Below, one piece after another: positions 10,334-23,004 of a stretch of DNA of 62,000 bases (positions are counted from its first letter, which is position 1; the number at the start of each line of letters is the position of its first letter). The notes under the pieces are model-generated. The model was not told the DNA's origin. It searched no databases and saw only the letters and a list, made by a program, of their open reading frames with translations. The position numbers and the translations under genes are program-made. Source of the DNA: Zygnema cylindricum (Eukaryota; Streptophyta; Zygnematophyceae; Zygnematales; Zygnemataceae). The stretch is from NCBI GenBank assembly GCA_037447655.1, contig JBBHKE010001902.1, positions 9,756 to 71,755 on the forward strand, read 5' to 3'.

Positions 10334-12453
10334 GATGGAAAATTTAACCTCTTTCAAAATCATAGATAAAAGAATCCACATTTGCAGAAATATTGAGGAA
10401 AAGATTTGGGCGTCGAAAAAGAAATTGCCAATATTTTTTATGCACCCCAAAATTTTGACAAACAATTGTTCACCTTGCAGAATAGGACAGCCTATATTCT
10501 GATCACGAATTCAGTGATAATGGGAAAAACGCAGTACGGTTTTCTAGCAAATATTCGAAAGTCCGAAAATAGTACTAATCTTAAGATTCCTAGTCCAATC
10601 CTCCCATATGCCTTTTTGCAAGTTTACAAAGTTTTTAGCCGATAAAAAGGAAAATTACGAAACAAAACCTAGGAAAAAAACCCATAGGAATTCTACAACT
10701 TCTAAAAACGAGCGCTTTATTTCAAAGGCAGCCAGCATATCCAAAAACGTTAGTGGTAGTGAAGATTAGAAACTCCAGCACTAAATTTCTAGTGAATGTA
10801 AATTTAAAGAATCAGGTCACACTCAAACTGATTCCACCTTCATAGCATGGTAGATCCTTTTGATAAACTAATTATCTGCTTTATTAAACCAAACAAAACT
10901 AGAAAAGCGATCTAGTTTTGCACGTGTACATGAATCATATTGGAACTAGATAAAGTAAAACTTTTAATTTTTACTAAGTTTGAACAAAATGTGCCCATGT
11001 TACCCAAAGAAATTTTATGCATGTGGAGAAAAATTGAATACTTTCAAGATTGTGTTGTTTGATTTTTCTTTCATGTTCAAAAGGAAATTTTTCCAGTATT
11101 TGTATTCAATGTGAACCATTAATGGAGTAGAAATTTTAAAACATGAGCTCTTTGTAGAACTATAGACAGTTCATTCAATTTTTAGTTATTCGATATTTGT
11201 ATTAATATTTGATGAAATAAACTGATGCAGTCCACGTCCGTAAATAATGTTGTTAACTCTATTTTGTTATTTTTGGTCAAAAAAAGTCGCGACCGAATTA
11301 CTGGTATTAACAATAATAACGACTAGCGGTATACCTTCAGCTAACAGCGTATAAATAATCATATAGTATAGAGATTGTTGAGCTGAGGTGCAAAATGGTT
11401 TGGAACAGAAAAAAATTGGAAATATAAAATTCCTAAATTGGAAGGCATTAAAGACTCCAGTGCCAAATAAAAGAAGGAGAAATAAATAGTTAAAGCATAA
11501 TATGATAACATTCATCCTCCAAATCAACGTCCAAATTCAACTGATTTTTCGATTTTATGATTCGCCTACAATTTCCAAAACATACCAATTGTCTATCAAA
11601 TAGACACATTCAATAGACACATGCCAAAACATATTGTTTCCTGGTTACTTAAATGTTTACCAATCTTTTTCGAAATGCAGTGGCTATGTTGACTTCAAAG
11701 TTTAAACCTTAACCAACACAGTAATCCTTTAAGATTTTCCTGGCCGCAACTCAAATTGAATTTGTTACATGTATTTTTTTAGCTTTCGCGATTTCACTTC
11801 CAGAGTTGGGTTTTAGAGCCAAACCTTCGCACGTCAATTTATTTCAAGCACAAACCTCAATGTTATTTATTTTGAAATTAGCAAGTCCATGTTTAATTTG
11901 TGGGAAGTCATTCCCGTTTGTTAGTGAATAATTCTTGACATTCAATCCATATGTTTTGAAATTTCACCAAATTTATCAAGGGCCATAGCCAACCTTACGG
12001 CTAATAATTGGGACAAGAATAAAAAATACTCTCCATTAGACAAACCGGACATATATTTCCTTCGAAGATGGAGCAAGAATTTCTTTCTAAATCTTGATTT
12101 TTTTCAATCCACAAAGCAACGGAAGTGAAGAATAGTTTCAAGTAATATGTGCACTCCCACATTCCGAGATATTGCCATTTGCTTTACGCATTAAAAAAAT
12201 ATAGCAAACTTCCCACGCATGTTTAAGGGTTATATTGAACAGGTCATAAATATAAAAGCGTAAGTGAATATGAATTTAAAACTATTTTTTGCATTTTAGG
12301 CAAATAAAGATGTCTCATTAAATAGAATAGAAATAACAGTATTATGCGTTTTTCACAATTGAATGCTTCATCGACCAAAAATTATCGGCATGCAAAAAGG
12401 CATCGCTATTAACATCAAATTAGTCCATAGCAAGCACGAAAAACGATAAGAAA
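10334..12453. other. 3' flank of the LRR gene, nothing recognisable
   Basis: AT-rich sequence between the copia element and the LRR gene stop codon. I see no coding exon. No canonical AATAAA lies in the first 150 bp after the LRR stop on the minus strand. Confidence 0.45.
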
Positions 12454-12808
12454 CTAAACTTTATCGTTATTGCCTTGGTTAAGACCTTCGTTTTTGGTGT
12501 ATAACTTGTCAAACGAGGACATACATTTGCAAAGGAACTTGCTCGCTTGATTGTCGTATCCTTCATTGCATGAGCATGTAGGTGATAATCCGCTCGTGTC
12601 ATTGGAGCAAATACCGCCTCCCCCACAAGGTCCTCCTACTTGGGTCGCATTGCAAAACGCGTCACATTCGCTTTTACTTCGTTGATATGTGGAATCGCAC
12701 CGGGATGGGAGGTTTGAGCCAAACAGGCAATTGGCACTCAACTCTTCACAGTTTGGGTGCTCATAGCCTTTGATAATTGGCCCGGTGAGGTAGTTGCTTG
12801 AAACACCA
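12454..12808 (-). CDS. Terminal exon: last half LRR plus cysteine-rich EGF-like tail and stop
   Basis: The acceptor is AG at 12,809-12,810, with a TACTAAC branch point at 12,845-12,851. The first base completes the split codon as TT|T (Phe). The exon then reads GVSSNYLTGPI, the start of a last LRR, followed by GYEHPNCEELSANC, a C-terminal cap. The tail has paired cysteines: CDAFC, GGPCGGGGIC, TCSCNEGYDN and LCKC. The CGGGGIC, CSC and GY spacing fits an EGF-like fold. Two Asn-X-Ser/Thr sites (NAT, NDT) suit secretion. The frame ends at TAG (12,454-12,456) after 117 residues with no hydrophobic segment. The stop directly upstream in frame (TGA) shows that the exon cannot extend further 5'. Confidence 0.72.
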
Positions 12809-13854
12809 CTTCACATATGGTCCACGCTCGTGAAATAAAAATAAGTTAGTATTCCATAAAAACACATCTTAAAAATGGAAAAGTTTATAAAGGCATGAAC
12901 TTTGATACATAAACAACAAATTATTGAAAGGTGGTGTACAATAAACTGCTCATATCATAGAGAAGACCACAAAATTTAGGCTTTGCTTTTAGTACGTGTC
13001 TTCTAACCAAGAAGTTTAACTCAAGATGTGCTTGACAAACATACATATCCACTACAGATGAAATACACATATTCCAGTGAGACTAATTGATGTATAAGAT
13101 CATTGTAGTGGATCTATATATAGTGTGTAGCCTAAATTCTTGACATTATGTGGACATTCTTGATATATGTCGCTTATATAAAAATCCCAACACTTGTGAT
13201 GTAACTCTAGAAATGTGAAGATTTAAATATTAAAATTACTATCGTTTCTATCTAAGTTTTATGTTGTGTTTAATTTTATTGTTATTTAACTATTCGTTCT
13301 ATATTATCTTTCATGCTTTTATATATTTATTCATTCATAAATTTCTACATATTTTATTTCTAGAATTGATTATTACACGTCATTTATTATTACTTATTAT
13401 TAATTTAATGTTAGTTTATAATGTTTGTCAGCCATTTTTTTAATCTGATAATTTTCGGTTTATAGATTCTCCGTTCTTTTACTTCTATATTTGTTTCAAA
13501 ATTTTTATTTGATGTTTAAAAAATATTGATTACTCAAATTATCTACCATTATTCAAATATTGTATTATATTCTATTATTGTTACCATTATTGTTTATTAA
13601 AATTTATGGATTGGCTGTTTGTGTATATTATAATTATAACTATTATTATTATTAATATTATTATTATTATTACTATTGCTGTTATGACTGTGATTATTAT
13701 ATTATAACATATAATAATTTTAATTTATTTATTATTATTCTACTCATTGATTACTTTTTTTGTTTTCTAAGTTACTATCATACATCAAAATATTGGTTGG
13801 TAAAATATTTGGTTTATGATTTTCTCTGTCCACATCCACCATTCTGTGCAGAGT

Positions 13855-14990
13855 TATTCAGGCTTGAATTCTTCATTCTTGAGAATCTCACATTAAAGCT
13901 CCTAAGCCATCACTGAATAGGCACTTTTGCTTACATCCCTGGTCGTTTATATCAGAGACAGACCTTGAAACTTAGAACAGACCAAGTTCCGATGCACAAG
14001 AATCAACTTGCAAATTCTTAGTCTAGATAGAAAAATACAACAAAAAAAAACAAAGTTTATAATAAGGTTTTCTGACTGAATAAACAAACAAAACACAATA
14101 GTTGTGCTTATTTGACCAAGTGGAAAACTGTACTTTAATCCTAACAGACTCTACAATTGACAAGCCACCAATCAATGATTCTACTTTACATTACTTCCTG
14201 GACACGAAACGCAGTATTTATTACACAAGTCAATCAACGCCCGGTACACGTGCGTGGACCGTGTCTTGTTTCTCATGCCAGAGTATCATGCCCGTTTATC
14301 ATGCTCGAATATCATGCCCGTTCCAAACGGATCACCCGCACCTTTTACTTTTCCGTATCTACCGTACTTTTAATTTGTGCATCGTGTCACTATTTCCGGT
14401 CGAACACGTCCGTACATCTGGACATATCGGACACATCGGTCGACGTCGCTGTTTAAATTTACGCGATCGGTGTCGGTGTGGTCGTGATCGTGGTCGCTGT
14501 ATTGGTCGCTATCAGGTATACAACAACATCGAATAAGTCGCCCTTCCGTACTACAGTTGGAGGTCGTCCGTATTGCAGACAGAAAAAAACGAAGACAGAC
14601 ACAGCGCCTATATAAAGGTTTCCTGGGAAGGTGACCAAAAGGTCTAAAATTTATAGATAAAGATGGGCTACTTGAGATTGTAATTGACACATAGATTCAC
14701 TCCCCGACAATATTGTTAGATTATTGTGGTACAGTTCACAAATCCATGTAACTATTCCGTCCATTGGATGGAATCAAATTGGTGGTCGTGCTGTCATTTC
14801 TCATAGTGGTCCATTCCGCAAAGTAGGTTATTATATTACATCCAGTTACTTTTACCTTTGGGCGTCCATAGTAAAACGTACAGACATTCGTATACTTCCT
14901 TTTGTCACACTAATTTTCCTAGGAGCATTCACAAAATATCTAAGTCCTAACTTATCTCTCACTATATAAAGCTAGGAGTTACCATCCATT
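13855..14990 (-). repeat. 3' LTR of the decayed copia, with an extra internal segment
   Basis: It aligns with 19.15-19.95 kb in two blocks. Between them, about 14,203-14,660 has no good counterpart in the other LTR. That segment is GC-richer than its surroundings (CGGTCGACGTCGCTG, GGTCGTGATCGTGGTCGCTG) and contains TATATAAAGG at 14,608. It is either an insertion here or a deletion in the 5' LTR. Ends are approximate. Confidence 0.6.
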
Positions 14991-15389
14991 TCTCTTTTAA
15001 CTCTTAGGTTGCTTTAATCTTGAGTCCACTTCTTTCTCTGTAGAAGATTAGTTGTAGACATGCTGGGGTTTGACATCATCGGCTATCACATTTACATCGG
15101 TATATGTGAAATTTATCACTCGGCTTGAATTTTCTCTGTAACAGAGCTGAGTCTTATATCTATGTAATTACTCTTAAAGTGACATTCAGAGTTTGGTGCT
15201 ATACCAATTGCTACCTAATTGTCGCAAAACAAAATCTGAGGTCCAGATTGCACGTCCTATTTCCTGTAAAAACGCTTTTACAAACAGATTTTCTTTTACA
15301 GCAAGACTCACAACAACGTATTTTGATTCCATAACAACGTATTCTGATTCCATAGTTAACTGAGTTGCAACTTTTTATATTTTGCTCCC

Positions 15390-18330
15390 CCAGCAACATG
15401 CTCCAACACCAACCTTCAACAAGGATCCGAAATTTCATCATCACCATAACTAGCATCACTCCAAGGACCAATAGATACTTCAACATCTTGAGATCCCGTC
15501 AAATATCTCACTACTCTCTTTGCATTTTGCCAATCAACTTTCCATCGAATTTGTAGACTTTGACTTAGAATTCCCATTGCTACTCAGGTGTCAGGTCTCG
15601 TACAGTTCGTAAAGTATATGACACTTTCGACTACCTCTCTGTACGGCATTAAACCTAAGGAAATGAACATTTCATCTTTTGACCATATTTTTCCCCGGAT
15701 ACGCTTTGTATTATCAAACTTCTTTGCTAATTTCATTTTTGAAACTAGAGGAGTGTATAACCATTAGCTTGGGAAAAATCAAGCCTTTCGAGCATGTTTC
15801 TAATTGTTTTTTCTTGTGTGAGTCTGATATTATTAGCCTCCCTATCACTTTCCACAGGAATACCTAAGCTATACCTAGGTTCACCAATATCTTTCGTGTC
15901 AAAAGAATTGTTTAATGCTGCTTTAAATTTAAAAGTTTTGTCCTTTGGCTTGCTAATTATAATTCAACTGCATACACAACCGTATAAATAACATTGCTCC
16001 TATCATTAGGGCATAAAACATGCTCTCAATTTATCTAAGCTTAATCTAACACATCCTAGACTAGTCAAAAACTGATCAAGTTTCGGATTCCACTGCCTAG
16101 AGCCTGTGATAGACATCATAAAGATTGAATGAGTCGACATACTAAGTTCTCTTTCCATTTTCTGTAAATCTCACCAGTTGTTTAATGTAAACTTCTTCCC
16201 ACTGGCTATATAGAGAAGCGATCTTTAAGTCCATTTGGTGAACCTCCATACATTCAGGTGCTACGATGCTAAAAATAATTCTCACTGAGGAAAACCATAC
16301 ATTTGAAAAAAGGCCTCATCTCAATTCCATCTTCCGTTTGCCAGTAATCGTGCTTTATATCTGTTAAGAGTATAATTTGGAGAAATTTTTAGTTTGAACA
16401 CCCACTTATTTCAATTTTATTTCAACCTTTGGGCAACTCGACTACTTCCTAAGTTGGTGCTCATATAATAGAAGACATTTCTTCATGCACAGCTTCTTCC
16501 CATCCATCTCGTTGGTTGCATGTCACAGCTTCAGTTAAGGTTAACAGCTCTCTTATTTAAGCTAAGAAGGTAAATACGAGATTGATCTATTTTTTCTTCT
16601 GCAAACTCCAGAAAAATCTGAGGGTAAATTTAAACCCGGTAGCCATTCTCCCCTGTCTATTTCTGGTAATGTTTCTTGTTTGACTCCTGGGGTATCCTTT
16701 CCGGTTTCTATTTCTGATTGAAATTTATGACGCTTGGGTATGTATCAGATTCTAGTAGAGTTCTGCTGTATTGCTTCGTGTTTGACTCCTTCTAAGCTAT
16801 TTCTATTTTTCATTCAAATGTATCATAGGTTGGCTTAGGTACATATTTGTCCGATCCAATTACAGCATATGTTTAAGATTTATCCTATTTTTCATCTTTG
16901 ATCTCTGTGAAAACATCTTATACCATCTACTGCCTTTCCTTTTTCTTTTATTATGCACATTCCTGAATACATAATCGTAGATTCTATAACATTTAGCCTG
17001 TTCAGTACATCCCACTAATATCCGTGAAATTCCTTTAAAATTTAATTTCCATATTTTGGGTAATTTTCTAGACTGAACAACTTCGTGCCAAAAACTTTTA
17101 AGTGACTTACTATGAGTTTTTTCCCAGTCCAGGTTTCAAATAGAGTATTATTTTCTGATTGCCTTTGTATTTACTCTATAATTAATGTATGCCACACAGT
17201 TTAGTGCCTCCACCCAGAAATTATTTTCCAACCCTATGTCGGCTAGCATACTTCGAGCACAATCAGGTAGAGTGCGGTTAAGTCTCTTACGTACTCCATT
17301 TTGCTTGAGAATATACGGTACCAAGAGATGACAAGGGATTCCTTCTTTCTTTAGGTATTTCAAGAATTCGTTAGACACATGCTCTTTATCAGACCTTACT
17401 TGCAGTATAGGTCGCCCCTATCTCATTGAATAATGAAAGTAACTCAATTTTAGATTTTATGAAATAGACCCTTGTACACCTGGATCAATTATCTGTAATA
17501 GTCATTATGTATGTAATAGTCATTATATATCTTTTTCCACGGAGTGATTTTATCCATGTAGGTCCCCAAACATGAAGGTGGACTAATTCCAAAATCCTAT
17601 TGGCTTTGGTAACACATTCTTTTGGAAAGGGTTGCCTATGAATTTTACCTAAAACACACCCATCCAACATATTTGTGCTTTCCTTTTTCAAATAACTGAT
17701 TGTTTTTACCATTCACTTTTTCATCATGCTATCAAGTTTATCAAAAATTAATGGGTCTTATCGTTTTATGCCATACTTCATGATCATATAAAGCACCAGT
17801 GTACAATCCAAAAATCTAGCTTTTAAAGCCCATTTTCAAACGATACATGTTGTTTTCTCTCTTCAATCCTTTGGCTGCTACTAAAGCTGTGTAAAACAAG
17901 ATTTTGGCAAAGCTAAGGGCATACAAGACATCTTCTATCATCCTAGTGATTTCCTGTTTATTGATATTGAGCATAAGTTTTACTTCGATTTTGGCTGAAA
18001 AGATTTCACTTGTGCCGTTTCCACATTAGATCCTGGTCTGTTTGATCATCTTGAAAGTTACAAAACCAATTCCGATCTTTACACATATGAGCTAAAGCTC
18101 TCGGTCCAACTCCACTTGTTGTGTTGGACATACATGAAATGAATTCTGAAAAGGTTGTTACTTCCATCATTTCGTTTTACGTCTCACTGATGTGGAGCTC
18201 TTGTTTTGGGATTGGTTTGCCTTTTGGATTCCCTCTTTTGTTGTCGAGGGTTGATACCATCCTTTTTTATTTTGGACATTCCTTTTTTCAATGTCCCGGC
18301 TTGTGGCAGTATGAACACAGATTGGCATCA
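15390..18330 (-). pseudogene. Copia gag-pol remnants (zinc knuckle, integrase, RT, RNase H)
   Basis: In minus-strand order: a zinc knuckle at about 18.3 kb (CSYCHKPGH, then a stop, then KKEC); a GAG-pre-integrase segment with LDGCVLGKIHRQPFP at 17.65 kb; integrase ELVHLHVWGP at 17.58 kb and RKRLNRTLPDCARSMLADI at 17.26 kb, where NGVRKRLN replaces NGxxERxN; an RT segment with EVHQMDLKIASLY near 16.23 kb; and an RNase H remnant WSDASYGDDE near 15.46 kb. Many stops and frame changes are present, so it cannot be functional. Confidence 0.78.
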
Positions 18331-19149
18331 GTTACAGTTTTGTTTTTCCCACCACTGCGTTCGTTGCCTTGTGAGTTAGCATTCATGACTGTTTTTTAAA
18401 TTGGAAGTAAGAGCTTGAGTGATTAATCTGTCACTCATAAGCTTAAAGTTTAATTATTTTAATAAAATTAGACTGAGTGCATATGCCAATTTCCAATTAC
18501 TTAGAGCTATAATCTGCATTTGCTGCATCACAGTTTTATTGTCTCAATGCAGACAAATAATCACCTAAAATACTTATTCAGCAATAGGGTAGAAACTCTA
18601 GCTTTTGTTACAACAAGGTAACAAGTAAAAATTTACTTGTTGCTACAGCTTTTGTAAACACACTCTGAAATCCATTGACGTACTCTACCATAAAACCTCC
18701 TGCTGTATTTTACCGTAAAGTTTGGCCAGGCACTCTAATTATCAATGTGGGATATTTGATATATATCTACTGATCTTTACAAACGTCCGATGCCTCAAGT
18801 TTAGATACATATCTTCTAATTGTTACAAATGTTCGATGCCTTAGCAAACCTGAGCAAAGATATAATAGGGTAATTTGGCACACATTGCGTGAGTATATTT
18901 TGAGCTCCAATATTCTTTTCAATTCCAAGATGAAATCGTAGAAGAGGATTTGTTGTTTTAGGAGGACTCCTTATGCTTTATCTTTGGCTGAAGGTTTTCC
19001 GAAGGCATTCACAAAGATGACTGTGTTCAAAGAGCTAACTTGGGTATCGTTCTTGGATCCGTTAATGATCTGTCGATAATGTCCATCAATCCCTTTTATT
19101 CCAGGTAACTAGTGATTAATACTCCGCAAATTAGATGTCTCTTTCCGTC

Positions 19150-19945
19150 ATATGCAGGCAGTTTAGGGCGTGGGATCATAATCTAGACGAGAACCTCACA
19201 GATAAGCTTCTTTAGCCACCTGCCTAAATAAGCACTTTCTGCCTACCTCCTCGGTTGGTCTATATCAAAAAAAGGCAGTGCAACTTATAACAAACCAAGT
19301 TCTGATGTACAAAGACCCCACATGCAAATTCCTAGTCTAGATAGGAAAATATTATGAAAAGGTCTAAAAGAACCTAAACTTCGAACAAATCAAGATTCCG
19401 ATGCAGAATAATCTGGAAAATTCCTAGTCCGGATGAAAAATGTCAAAACAGGGTCTAAAAATGGTTTTCGTCTGAATAAATAAACAAGATACATCTGTTG
19501 TGCTGATTTACAGTACATAAAACTGTACTTTAGCAGTACAACTTATAAGCGCTTAATCTAGTTTATGATTCTAGTTTACATTTTTCCTGAATAAACGTAG
19601 AATACATTACATGAACAGTTATTTTGGTGGTTGAAGTCTACTTGAGACTGTTACTAAGACAGAGATTGACTACCCCAACAATATTATCACGTAAAGTACC
19701 GTTCACAAATTGTAGCAACTATTTCTTCCGCTGGATAGAATCAAATCATCGGTGGTGCTGTCCTTTCTCATAATGGTCTATCTCAAAAAGTATGTATACT
19801 ACATCCATATGCTTGTACATTTGAGCATCCATAAGTACAACGTACAACATTGTATACTTCTTGCTATCACACTAATTTTACCAAAAGCATATATTTTTAG
19901 TCTTAACTTGTTCTCTCAAAGTATAGAGTTAGAAGCCTATCCAAT
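19150..19945 (-). repeat. 5' LTR of the decayed copia
   Basis: Diverged partner of 13.86-14.99 kb, same orientation, lacking the 14.2-14.66 kb segment. I could not find a clear primer-binding site beside it. Confidence 0.6.
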
Positions 19946-20153
19946 AGTTATCATTTTGTGGTTTTTTTTTCAAGATGTTCAACATATTGATGATTTTCTT
20001 GTTAAATGCATGGATATAGTTTAAAATACTATCAAAAAAAAGAAAGACTTATCATTTAAATACGATTCAAAATGTACAGTAAAATTGAAAGGTAAAGATA
20101 GAAAACCGAAAACGAGTTTCACAAAACTAACACTGGCAAATTGTTATTCTATG

Positions 20154-20176
<23 letters not shown>
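20154..20176. repeat. (AT)n microsatellite
   Basis: A short uninterrupted TA run inside the last intron. Confidence 0.9.
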
Positions 20177-20184
<8 letters not shown>

Positions 20185-20495
20185 TAAATATTATTTTCAT
20201 ATAATTTTTCAAACTGGAAAAAAAGTAAAATTATACAACAGAAGCTTTATCTTTCAATTTTTTTTTCTCCTCGAATATAACCTCTCAAACAAATGAAATT
20301 TAGAGAACTATTTATGTCCTATCACAGCACCTTTTCGTCCAACCTTACACTCAATTCCTCACATGAATAAACACTCCAAAAAAAAAAAAAAAAAAAAAAA
20401 CGCAACAAAATGACTTTCTAAAACTATAGCGACAAAACATAAACATTTCAAATACACTGTTAATATGCAACATAGCCATAGGTCATGTGTCTCAC

Positions 20496-20567
20496 AAATC
20501 ATAAAGGGATGTCAGTTGACCGATGGACGATGGAATGCTTCCACTCAACTGGTTGTCACTTAGATCT
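20496..20567 (-). CDS. LRR exon 18 (72 nt)
   Basis: One LRR: DLSDNQLSGSIPSSIGQL then TSLYD and the split Leu (TT|). The acceptor is CCTAG and the donor is GTGAGAC. It is the last LRR exon before the long copia-filled intron. The first codon base is A, giving Leu (TTA) with the preceding exon. Confidence 0.85.
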
Positions 20568-22630
20568 CTAGGATACCAAACATTCACACTCAAGCACCAA
20601 CACCCCACCCATATTAATGTGAATTCTTGATGAATACATTCAAAGAGTTTTTATTTAGAGTAAGACTTAAAACAAGAAGAATAAAAATTGGAATTGAATT
20701 TTTGTTTTAACTCATACAATTAACAATTAAATTTGTTTTTCTCCGCAAACCGCACCTTCAGCACCCTCCCCTCTTTTAGCTTTTTCCTGCGTTTTTTTGC
20801 TCGATTTTCCATTTAGAATGTTTATATAGGAAAAGTTCGCAATAACGTGTATTGAACAAAATCAATTTGCGACCCTTGAAATATAAAAAAAATCTTAAAT
20901 TTGGATCAAAATAAAAATAATGTCAAGTTTTATAACAAACGGTATTTCTTTGTTTCATCACTCCCTACTACATACAAATGCCCACAAATTATGAATACAT
21001 ATGCATTTCTACTTCCTATCTCTCGCCACCCTCTTTGCTTTCAGTACTTTGCTTCATGCATGTTATTGCATTGAAAATGGTTAGAAAGAAAAAGGACCCA
21101 AAAGAACAAAAAAAAATAGCCAAACGAATTAAAATTTACAAAAAGAATTTTAAACCTATAGGCTTTTGTAAGAATTCTCCGCATCCCACCACCCTCTCCC
21201 CTTCCTCTATGACGAAAAAAGAAAAACTCGCAAAACGAAACACTCACCCTACTCGCTAAAAATAAAAAAGAAACATATACAATGATTTAATACGGTGTTT
21301 CTATACAACATCATTTCAATCACGAGTCTTTTCCCCCTTTCCCACTTTTTTTCCCCCATTTTCAGTTACCGTTCTATATTTAAACTTCAAAAGATATAAA
21401 TAAAAAAACATATAAAAAAGTTAAGTTTCCAAATAGGAAAACACCTTATCTTTTATAATCAAAAACCTTAAGTATTGCTGATAAAAGATCAAAAGAGAAA
21501 ATTCATTTTGTTTCTCCACATTAAAATTCACAATGTGATTAAAGATCTACAAGTTTTCATTAACAATGTTTTTTTAATATAAAACTACTTATTATAACTA
21601 ATAATCATTATTATTATTGTTTTTTTCGTAGCTACTTCTATTATATAATCAAATTACTAATCAGAAGTAATTGTTATTGTGGTTATTTTGTTATTAATTT
21701 GTATTTATTTGCATAGGTTTTGCACTCAATATCGTTAATTATTATTATTATTCTAAATTTTTATTGATATTACTAATTGTACTTATTAATTTTATTAACA
21801 TTTCACAATATTTATCAATTTTTTGTTAGTTTCAATAAATTTCATTTGTAGGCAACTTTACTTCTACATTACTCACATTTTCATCTGGTGCTGGTTGGTT
21901 TTTCTTTGAAATATTTATTTTTGAGTATCATTTTTACTGATCAATTTTATTTATTATTATATATTATTTATCATTCGTTATTCATATTATTTTTTCTAAT
22001 TTGTTTATGATCGTTCAGTTTTCATTATTTATTATTAAGAACCATTTGTCAACCATTGAATATTTTTTGTTGACATCTATTATAATCAAGGATTTTTTTG
22101 CTAGTTTTGGTTCTTTATTATTTAGAACCATTTGTCAACTATTGGTTTTTTGTTGACATCTATTATTATTATCGTATTATAATCACTATTTATTTAATAT
22201 TTGAATTAGTTTCTTCCTATTATTAATTGCTTAATGTATGTTACTTTTTAAACGTAATATTAATTATTTACAGTTTTTTAATATTAATACTATTACTATT
22301 TATTATTATCGTAATCTAATTATATTTTTCCTAAAATTGTTCTGATTGGTAATACGATTAATTTTCCTGTTATTAAAACAATTACTATTGTCGTCTTGCA
22401 TTCATCTTTGCCATGCAAAAGATCGATTTGGACATTTTCTGTTTCAAGAGCAAAAACTTGAAAATGTTGAAATTTCGTGAAGTAATTGATCTAGTTTTAT
22501 ATGGTTTCAGAAAGAAGTGATTGGAAATCAGTACAAAACGCTTCTTTCGAAAGCAATTAAAAAAAAATAAAAAATTGCTGAAACATAAAAAACTATAAAC
22601 TGTTTTGAAGAATCCAACACTAGCAAAAAA
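20568..22630 (-). other. Intron between LRR exons 17 and 18
   Basis: AT-rich, with long TTATTA-type low-complexity DNA at about 21.55-22.38 kb, including a local duplication of AGAACCATTTGTCAAC at about 22.04 and 22.12 kb. No coding exon seen. Confidence 0.55.
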
Positions 22631-22646
22631 ATCCTTACCGCATATC

Positions 22647-22698
22647 GACCCCCATCCCCACCCCCACCCCTACTCCCACCCCCACCCCTACCCCTAAA
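22647..22698 (-). other. G-rich intronic block (potential G-quadruplex on the sense strand)
   Basis: The plus strand has runs of CCCC separated by one or two bases, so the pre-mRNA strand carries eight or more GGG(G) runs about 230 nt downstream of the exon 17 donor. A shorter equivalent sits at 24,323-24,355 downstream of exon 16. Confidence 0.6.
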
Positions 22699-22932
22699 GG
22701 CAACCTCATAACAAATCATTTACAAAAATATCTATATCTTATAAGAATACTCCTCTACTTTAACCCCTCTTCCTTGCATATATTACTCTCTTTCAAATGA
22801 TCCAAAAATAAAATGCAAGAAGTATTACGAACAAATTATTACTTTAATCTAATATGTGGTGTCTTTTTTTTACAACAATAATTTAGAGGACACTTTTTAT
22901 GCATAACTTAACCATAGTGTCATGTGTCTTAC

Positions 22933-23004
22933 AAGGATTGGAGGGATGTGAGTTGACCGATAGACAATGGAATGCCTCCACTCAACTGGTTGTAATCCAG
23001 CGTC
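22933..23004 (-). CDS. LRR exon 17 (72 nt)
   Basis: Encodes TLDYNQLSGGIPLSIGQL, then TSLQS and the split Leu. The acceptor is TCTCAG and the donor GTAAGAC. The first base is G (TT|G, Leu). Two core residues depart from the consensus (G for S, L for S). It is the tandem sister of exon 16. Confidence 0.85.

Larger units (their letters stand above)
13855..19945 (-). mobile_element. Old decayed Ty1/copia element
   Basis: Minus-strand element recognised from diverged LTRs at about 13.86-14.99 kb and 19.15-19.95 kb and from domain remnants between them. Shared LTR landmarks are CTAGTCTAGATAG, GAATAAA(C/T)AAACAA, AAACTGTACTTTA, CTACTTGAGA, GTTCACAAATC/TTG, GTGCTGTC-TTTCTCATA and TATACTTC. Internal frames are riddled with stops. 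It differs from the 4.4-10.3 kb family (different LTR, different integrase). It lies in the same strand as the host gene, inside its last intron. Confidence 0.8.
12809..20495 (-). other. Last intron, about 7.7 kb
   Basis: It lies between the last LRR exon and the terminal exon. Most of its length is an old copia insertion (13.86-19.95 kb). The remaining native intron is AT-rich, with TTATTA low-complexity DNA at 13.56-13.74 kb and a run of 23 A at 20,378-20,400. Confidence 0.65.

Noticed and set aside
20511-20554. CAGTTGA...TCAACTG inverted repeat recurring across the array, first taken as a hairpin RNA or regulatory palindrome
   Set aside because: It is explained by coding on the minus strand: NQLS and GQLT use similar codons at the two ends of the LRR core.
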